A stretch of 64,000 bases of DNA from Phaeodactylum tricornutum CCAP 1055/1. Lineage: Eukaryota > Bacillariophyta > Bacillariophyceae > Surirellales > Neidiaceae. This document shows positions 58,366 through 64,000 of the stretch, one piece after another. The notes beneath the pieces were generated by a model. It was not told the DNA's origin. It did not search any database and worked only from the letters and a program-made list of their open reading frames with translations. Position 1 is the first letter of the stretch. Every line of letters starts with the position of its first letter. The position numbers and the translations under genes were made by a program. The stretch spans positions 171,501 through 235,500 of the forward strand of contig NC_011681.1 of assembly GCF_000150955.2 (NCBI RefSeq). The letters run 5' to 3'.

Positions 58366-60654
58366 ATGGCCATGAACGTTCCCCACACCGAATCACCACC
58401 TTTGAACAGTGCCGCCAATCAAAAAGGAGACGAGCTAACCGTAACACCCGTTGCTGCTATCAATGATAGTAGCAATACGGTACTGTTTCGGAACGAGGAT
58501 GGGAGACTGGTCCGACAACAACCGGAAGGCAATCTTGCGGATGACGGCAATAGTACCGTACCGCACGGGAATGGCTTGACCATGGACGAAGTCGCCCTAC
58601 TCATGCGTGAACAAGACGCCGACTTACTGGAGTCCATTCATCTATTACCACCATCGTTGTTGGCAACGCCCAACATTTCTAGTACGAGCGCTCCACCGCA
58701 CGACTCTAGTACTGGTACTCCGACGTTGTCGGACATTCCCCTTTTGCGATTGCATCCGCCAGCGGCGGCCACAGCCGCGGGTCTTTTCGTCAAGGAAGCA
58801 TCCGAACGTTTGCAGCGAACGCTCTCGCTCTCGTCGTACACGGATCAGCAGCCGCAAATGCCGAGTGGTGTGTCCGGCGGGACGCATATTTTTGACACGC
58901 TGGATGGCGTCTCGCGTACATCACCCGTGGCGGAGCCACCAACATCGGGTGTCGTGCCTTGCGGATGTCAGCCAATGCGATCGACGGAACCCTTGCGCCG
59001 GGCGCTGTCTGGTGAAGTTTGGCTTACGGAGCCGCCTACGGCTGCGGGTGTGTCTGTTGTGAAAGAAGACCAGGCCAATGTCGACCCCAATTGCTCCCAA
59101 GTAACGTACGAGTCGCCGCAAAAAGGTACCACGATCGGTATACTCCCGACAGACTCTACTTTGGACGAATCCTGTCCGAAGATAGACCCGCACAGTGCTG
59201 CCGAGCATGTACAACGAACCGAAAGTATGGATCGCCGTTGGAGTGAGGTTGCACAATTTGCCGAAGCGGTGGGGGATAGTATTGATCAGGAGGGGCTGCG
59301 CATTATTGAAGAAACGGAAGATCAGGTAGATGACGATGATGATGATGATAACGCACCGGAAATACACATTACGCGTCGGGATCCGTCTCATCCGGTAAAC
59401 CTTCCGACCGAGCAGGACCACGCACCGAGCGAAGGGGCGAGTACCGATACATTCAGCGTAGCCGAACAAGCCACGACGAGCACCAGCACCGTCAAGGCAA
59501 CAAGCCACTCGGGAGCGACACACAACGGGGAAGCGGATTTGGCAATATCACCACGTCCGCCGAAAACACGTCCGCAGTGGCCCTTTCGGGGTGCCGGGAC
59601 TACGCGAATTACCATAGCCGCACCGGACGGTGTCGCCACGATGGCCAAACGAAACTTTTTGGATAAATTGCCCGAATCGGGTACGGCAGCATCCTACGTG
59701 TACAAAGGTATTCGTGCGAATCCGCCGGATATTGTACAGAGTGGAACAAATAGGGGCAACTACGCCACGCTACACCGTAAGGCTTGGTTGGAAGTGTCCG
59801 ACAAGTATCATCGCTACGGGAAACACCTTCGCCTCTATTATCGGCACTGGGAATCTCTGGGCTGTCCCACCAACATGTTTTTCGATTGGCTTGATTCCAA
59901 GGGCGAAGCTGCTGGACAGCCCTTACCGGAGCTCGACGAGTGTCGTCGAAGTCAACTCGATTCAGATACAGTCTTGTATATTTCAAATCCGCAAGTTTCG
60001 CAGGGATATGCCTTGAAATTTATTCCAGACGAAAAGGGCCGTGGGTTAGTGGTGGATGTGGATGGAGATCCGGTCGGAACAGGAGTGGATGGCTGGATTT
60101 TTGTTTTACGAGACAATGTATTGTACGGAGCGCAAAAGATCACTTCTGTAACGGGGCATTCCAAACAGCGATTCCATCACTCAAGTTTCTTTGGTGGCAA
60201 AGCTGTGGCGGCGGCGGGAATTTTTATCACCGATGAACATGGTTTTTTAAACCGTCTTTATCCACACTCTGGACATTACAGACCAGGGGAAGCGCACATG
60301 CAGCGCATGTTATTTTTTCTATATCTGGAAGGAGTCGACTTGCGTACGTTTGAAGTTGATACGCAGCAAATTCTGCATGTGGCGAGAGATAAGGATTTGC
60401 CCAAGCAAAAAAATGACCTAGTAGAAGAGAGCGCTAAGACGGAAAAACGCAAAAAAATAGAATCCCTTCACCTGATGCCGGGCGTGCTAGTCGCCTGTTT
60501 TCTGGCCCACAAAGCACGATTCATTGGGGAAGGAATCTTTTCCCAAATTCGACAAATTCGGAAGGCCAACGTAGCTACAGTCAGTGAAGCCTTGCTAGCA
60601 ATTGACGACGAAGACTCACGGCGCATAAATCTAACCCAACGAAGTATTGGATAG
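58366..60654 (+). CDS. IQM-like protein, copy 2
   Basis: 762 residues from the ATG at 58366 (CCATGG context); a second ATG follows at 58372. The N-terminal 430 residues are low-complexity, with acidic runs ('DQVDDDDDDDNAPEI') and 'HSGATHNGEADLA'-type linkers. The IQM-like core then matches copy 1 nearly motif for motif: 'SYVYKGIRANPPDIV', 'RGNYATLHRKAWLEVSDKYHRYGKHLRLYYRHWESLG', 'DGWIFVLRDNVLYGAQK', 'RFHHSSFFGGKAVAAAGIFIT' and 'YPHSGHYRPGEAHMQRMLFFLY'. Both copies also share an upstream phrase ('DRRWSEVAQFAEAVG' here, 'DRWLNEAVQFCEALG' in copy 1), so the duplication covers more than the core. Role unknown; see copy 1. Confidence 0.83.
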   Translation: MAMNVPHTESPPLNSAANQKGDELTVTPVAAINDSSNTVLFRNEDGRLVRQQPEGNLADDGNSTVPHGNGLTMDEVALLMREQDADLLESIHLLPPSLLATPNISSTSAPPHDSSTGTPTLSDIPLLRLHPPAAATAAGLFVKEASERLQRTLSLSSYTDQQPQMPSGVSGGTHIFDTLDGVSRTSPVAEPPTSGVVPCGCQPMRSTEPLRRALSGEVWLTEPPTAAGVSVVKEDQANVDPNCSQVTYESPQKGTTIGILPTDSTLDESCPKIDPHSAAEHVQRTESMDRRWSEVAQFAEAVGDSIDQEGLRIIEETEDQVDDDDDDDNAPEIHITRRDPSHPVNLPTEQDHAPSEGASTDTFSVAEQATTSTSTVKATSHSGATHNGEADLAISPRPPKTRPQWPFRGAGTTRITIAAPDGVATMAKRNFLDKLPESGTAASYVYKGIRANPPDIVQSGTNRGNYATLHRKAWLEVSDKYHRYGKHLRLYYRHWESLGCPTNMFFDWLDSKGEAAGQPLPELDECRRSQLDSDTVLYISNPQVSQGYALKFIPDEKGRGLVVDVDGDPVGTGVDGWIFVLRDNVLYGAQKITSVTGHSKQRFHHSSFFGGKAVAAAGIFITDEHGFLNRLYPHSGHYRPGEAHMQRMLFFLYLEGVDLRTFEVDTQQILHVARDKDLPKQKNDLVEESAKTEKRKKIESLHLMPGVLVACFLAHKARFIGEGIFSQIRQIRKANVATVSEALLAIDDEDSRRINLTQRSIG

Positions 60655-60867
60655 ATGAAAGCGGAGACCAAGCTATGTTCAGCAATGAGAAAGGTCTTGC
60701 TTTGCGCTTGAACAAATCCTTTTGTCCATTGTGTAACGGCTCCGGTGTGGCTGGAAACTCATCCACCGGGACTTGCAATAGAATGAAGCGTATGTCAATT
60801 GTTATGTTTTCTATCATACATCAACAGTGTAGTAGCTTTATGAAATATGTACAAGGAGGTTAAGTGT

Positions 60868-63800
60868 CTATTGGTAACCATTCATATTTCGCTGCAACCA
60901 GTCGTAGGTAGATGTGCCCCACGAAGTTAGTGCAGCGTTCACAAGGTCCATAACAAAAGTCTTCTGCTCAATCGATCCAGGTGCCCCCCGCATTCGCAGG
61001 CGGTTCCTAACACCATTGGCATTCATTCGAGCAGCGCGGGGACTCGAACTGAGTGCCAGCACCGTAGCCTCCACTAGACTGGCAATTTCGTCGGTATGGG
61101 CAGCGGCACATTCGAAAGCCAGCTCGAACATTTTGCAAAATCGTACCCCAAGGCCGCCTTGGTTTATATTCCAGCCACCAAGAACTTCCCAAAACTCTTG
61201 ACTGAGCTTAAAAGGCGCTCGCTCACTAAAAATGGGCACTTTGCCCATCTTGGGCGTGTCACCCAGAACAAATCCAAAGTCTATGTGCATAATATGGCCT
61301 TCTCGATCTAACAGGATATTTGCGTTGTGACGATCTTTGATTTGAAGTACATAGCACACAACGCTGTAGCCGACTAAAGACCGTAGGAAGTTGTCTTGTG
61401 CTGTCTCAAAAGAAGAAACCGAAGCAAGGCTACTAGATGATGGCAATGGGGGCGGACCATAGCCACTCTTTCGCCGAGTAGGGGGGCCATAGGCTCGCTC
61501 GAAATAGTCGCGGAGCGTCGTGAAACTATCAGTTTGCTTCTTAACCTCATCAATACTTTTGGCATCTGATAGACACTCGATCAACCCAGCATCTCCGCCA
61601 ACGCACATAATCGTGTATGGACGCATATACGGTCTGTGAGCAATAGGAATTTCCTCATCAAACCAGTTCCGCAGTTTGGATATAATCTGCATGACGAGAG
61701 CCTCTCTTCGTATATCTTCGCCAGCCTTCATAAGGAAAGATGCAAGTCTCCAACCTTGTACTTCTCCATAAGGGGAAGCCTCTCTAATTTCTCTGCATTT
61801 TTCACTCCAAGGCTTCCCGAAGACACTGTTCAGTAGCTCAAGTCCCAAAGACACGGCAGGTCTGGAGCGAAGGAAAAGTTTTAACTGTTAGGTAAATCCG
61901 AGTCTCTAAAAGCTCAAATACGATTGTCCTGTACTCACTTATCCATTCCGGTTTGCGAATGTGCCGATGGGACTTCGTTGGATATTTGCATCTGCTGGTG
62001 AAGTTGTTCATACTCTTGCTGCCGATACTCATCGAATGGGTTTGGAGGAAAAACATAGGCCGAACCTTCGTCTGCATAGTATGAGGAATCTGCTTGCCAT
62101 CCACCTCGAGGCAAAGTTTTCTTCTGGTCAAATGACTCGCTTTCCAATTCTCGGCTCGCTTGTTCTAGCTCACGTCTTTGGGGTACGGCTGCCAACTCTG
62201 ATGGAATGGCGTACTTTGGTGTGAAAGTAAGTTTTCCTCGACTCATAGCTGCAGACGAGGCACTAGCCGAGCTCATCCCCATGACTTCCTGAATGGATGA
62301 TCCCAATCTGTTCTTACCAGAGGCATACAACCGCGCGTCCCAGCCATCAAATCCGGTGTCGGCAACTTCCATATGTAGCAGGTATGGGCACCGATCCCTT
62401 GATGCTAAAATGCGGCTTTCCGGTACGACAATATTCAGGACACGGACGAGTTCGGGCGAACTCGTTGACGTCTCACTTTTGTACAGAGGGGATTTCTTTC
62501 CCGTTGGCCACGTGCCTGCTTGAGGGACGAGCGGAAAGTGCACAGAATGCTTCAACATATCAATTGACAGGTCTTCGATTCCAGGCCAGTCGTAAGGACT
62601 ACGGTTGTCTTCCACATCCAAGCTCACATCTCCACCTGTCACCATCCGACGTCGTATTCTGCGATTGGTTTCCAGCAGCCTTTCTTTTAAGTATGTGTCT
62701 CGTTGAATGGTGGGAACCATGCGAAGGTCTAAGGATATTGTTGTTAAACGGTCAATGAAGTGCATAGTATCTCCGAAATGACTACACCTTCGCAGGCTTA
62801 GACTGGACGGTAATCGCGAAGCAGTGTGTTCACCTTCGGCGGGAGCGGTTTCAGGAGAATGCTGATGTTGTCCAAGAGGTTCATGATACTGCGATGGTTT
62901 ATGTAGATGTTGGTCCATTGTGTATCCGTAGGCTGTCGCTTGCTCGGCGTCCTGTAGGAGGTCAAAAGCTTCCCTTTTTTCCGTTCCGATTTTGGCTAGA
63001 ACGGCTGCTTTGTCAGCTGGTAGCACTATAATTAATCGTCGCCCAGTTTGCTGCCGGTGCTCAAAAAGAGTTTTCCACGCCCGACCGACCTCGGCCTCTA
63101 GCAACCAACACAGTTCGATTCCCCAACTAGGGTCTTGCAAACATCGATTCAGCATCAGATGTCGTAACTTTTGAATAGGATTGGTTAGGTGCGGTTCAAA
63201 TGCGGGCGGGGATTTCAGCACAGCCGACACCAATTGAGGTAGGTAGTTCTGTACTTGACGCAAACTCTGGGTTGCCTCTTGCGTCTCAGATATTGTCGAA
63301 GCCGACGAACGCGCATGTTCCAAATTTTGGGGGTCTACTGGAAGCTCTGTCTCTCTAGAGTCGTCTATTAAGTTGGTGCCGTTGCCTGAAATAATGAGTC
63401 GAGCATGTTTCTGCCTATCGCCGACCGGATTTTCCGATGTTGTACCGTCGTAGGGCAATTTTGCCTTCTCAAAAGCTCGCAGAATCTCAATGTCGGCATC
63501 CAAAAAGGGGTCCTCCTCGAGGTCATCAAATGCAGCGCATGCTGTTTGGCTCGCGTTTTCCTTGTCGTATTCTACAATCCGTTGCCGATGTGTTTTTTGT
63601 TTTTCCAAAATCGAGTCTATGGCCTGGAGTTTGTGTGACAGTCTCTGGACCAACTCAATGCGCAGCGCGTCCATCACCATGAGTCGTTGACTCCCTGGTG
63701 GGTAAGCCAAAATGCCGCGCAGGCATTGATCGCGCCAGGCTTCTTCGAGTTGGTGACGAGAGGTTGGAGGTGGAGGTGGAGGTGGAGGAGCATAATGCGG

Positions 63801-63890
63801 TTGGAAAGGCAATGTCTGAATCTCGGCGACGTCCCGTACCAAGTTCGACAGAAAAAGCCAGCGCATTAAAAAGGTGGATACGTCGAACAT
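60868..63890 (-). CDS. PIK1: Phosphatidylinositol 4-kinase beta (PIK1/PI4KB type)
   Basis: Two certain exons: 61939-63890 and 60868-61861, joined across a 77-bp intron (GTGAGT...CTCCAG). The product is 981 residues if the ATG at 63890 is the start. It phosphorylates PtdIns to PtdIns4P, mostly at the Golgi. The lipid-kinase-unique region includes 'NPIQKLRHLMLNRCLQDPSWGIELCWLLEAEVGRAW'. The N-lobe has 'RCPYLLHMEV' and the ATP Lys in 'WRLASFLMKAGEDIRREALVMQ' (about 696). The C-lobe has the catalytic 'KDRHNANILLD' (about 827) and 'IDFGFVLG' (about 845). An in-phase GT-AG pair (63816-63918) could instead link it to an upstream exon that runs off the right edge, so the true N-terminus may lie outside. 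Confidence 0.9.
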
Positions 63891-64000
63891 GATAGAAAAT
63901 AACTGTGTAGCAGAATACCTTCCCTGCAGAACTTAAGCTCTTCAACGACGGTACGCAGGGGAAAATCCGTTGGCGGGCTGGAGAATCTTTCAATCGGAAA

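Noticed and set aside
1-64000. CRISPR arrays, operons, or bacterial-type mobile islands
   Set aside because: The gene content, introns and targeting peptides are eukaryotic; no repeat-spacer array was found.

Overview
The window is nuclear DNA from a photosynthetic stramenopile, most likely a diatom close to Phaeodactylum tricornutum. The signs are about 27 densely packed protein genes on both strands, few and short GT-AG introns (about 70-105 bp), N-terminal signal peptides followed by an Ala/Phe motif typical of plastid import in diatoms (for example 'TSAF' at 41.5 kb and 'SIQAF' at 3.0 kb), a protein with two DUF6824 domains, a Pro/Ser-repeat secreted protein, and deeply eukaryotic genes (seipin, GAA1, ALG1, PI4-kinase beta, GRIM-19, PUS7). 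The species is inferred from style, not from a search. I saw no tRNA, rRNA, CRISPR array, or recognisable transposon or virus-like element.

Layout. 0-6 kb: two protein-only RNase P (PRORP) genes tail to tail, a small Pkr1-like membrane protein, and the GPI-transamidase subunit GAA1. 6-14.5 kb: a GC-rich stretch with a low-complexity hypothetical protein, a tandem-DUF6824 protein, a two-repeat MYB factor with an N-terminal Tudor-like domain, a 34-bp tandem repeat and an atypical alpha-kinase. 14.8-24 kb: a secreted PS-repeat protein, ALG1, a four-exon TPR/kinesin-light-chain-like gene and a HAD hydrolase. 24.4-34 kb: a frame-broken peptidase-E-like gene, an MFS transporter, an Fe-S m5U methyltransferase, an unknown protein and the tRNA hydroxylase TrhO. 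34-43 kb: GRIM-19, PUS7, an SDR reductase, the fused thiamine enzyme ThiD-ThiE and a plastid repeat protein. 43-50.6 kb: a second TPR protein, a GNAT acetyltransferase, seipin and a Nudix hydrolase. 50.6-52.5 kb is a gene-free AT-rich gap. 52.5-64 kb: an unknown membrane protein, two IQM-like paralogs in inverted orientation around a methyltransferase gene, and PI4-kinase beta running to the right edge.

Functionally the genes are ordinary single-gene eukaryotic units, not operons. Themes recur by chance or by local duplication: RNA maturation (PRORP twice, m5U methyltransferase, TrhO, PUS7), ER lipid and glycan work (GAA1, ALG1, seipin, PI4K), and two local or regional paralog pairs (PRORP, IQM-like). 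The most striking non-coding signal is a 9-bp word, TCACAGTCA, found at least 14 times in gene-flanking DNA and mostly oriented with the downstream gene. It looks like a promoter, initiator or 5' UTR element.
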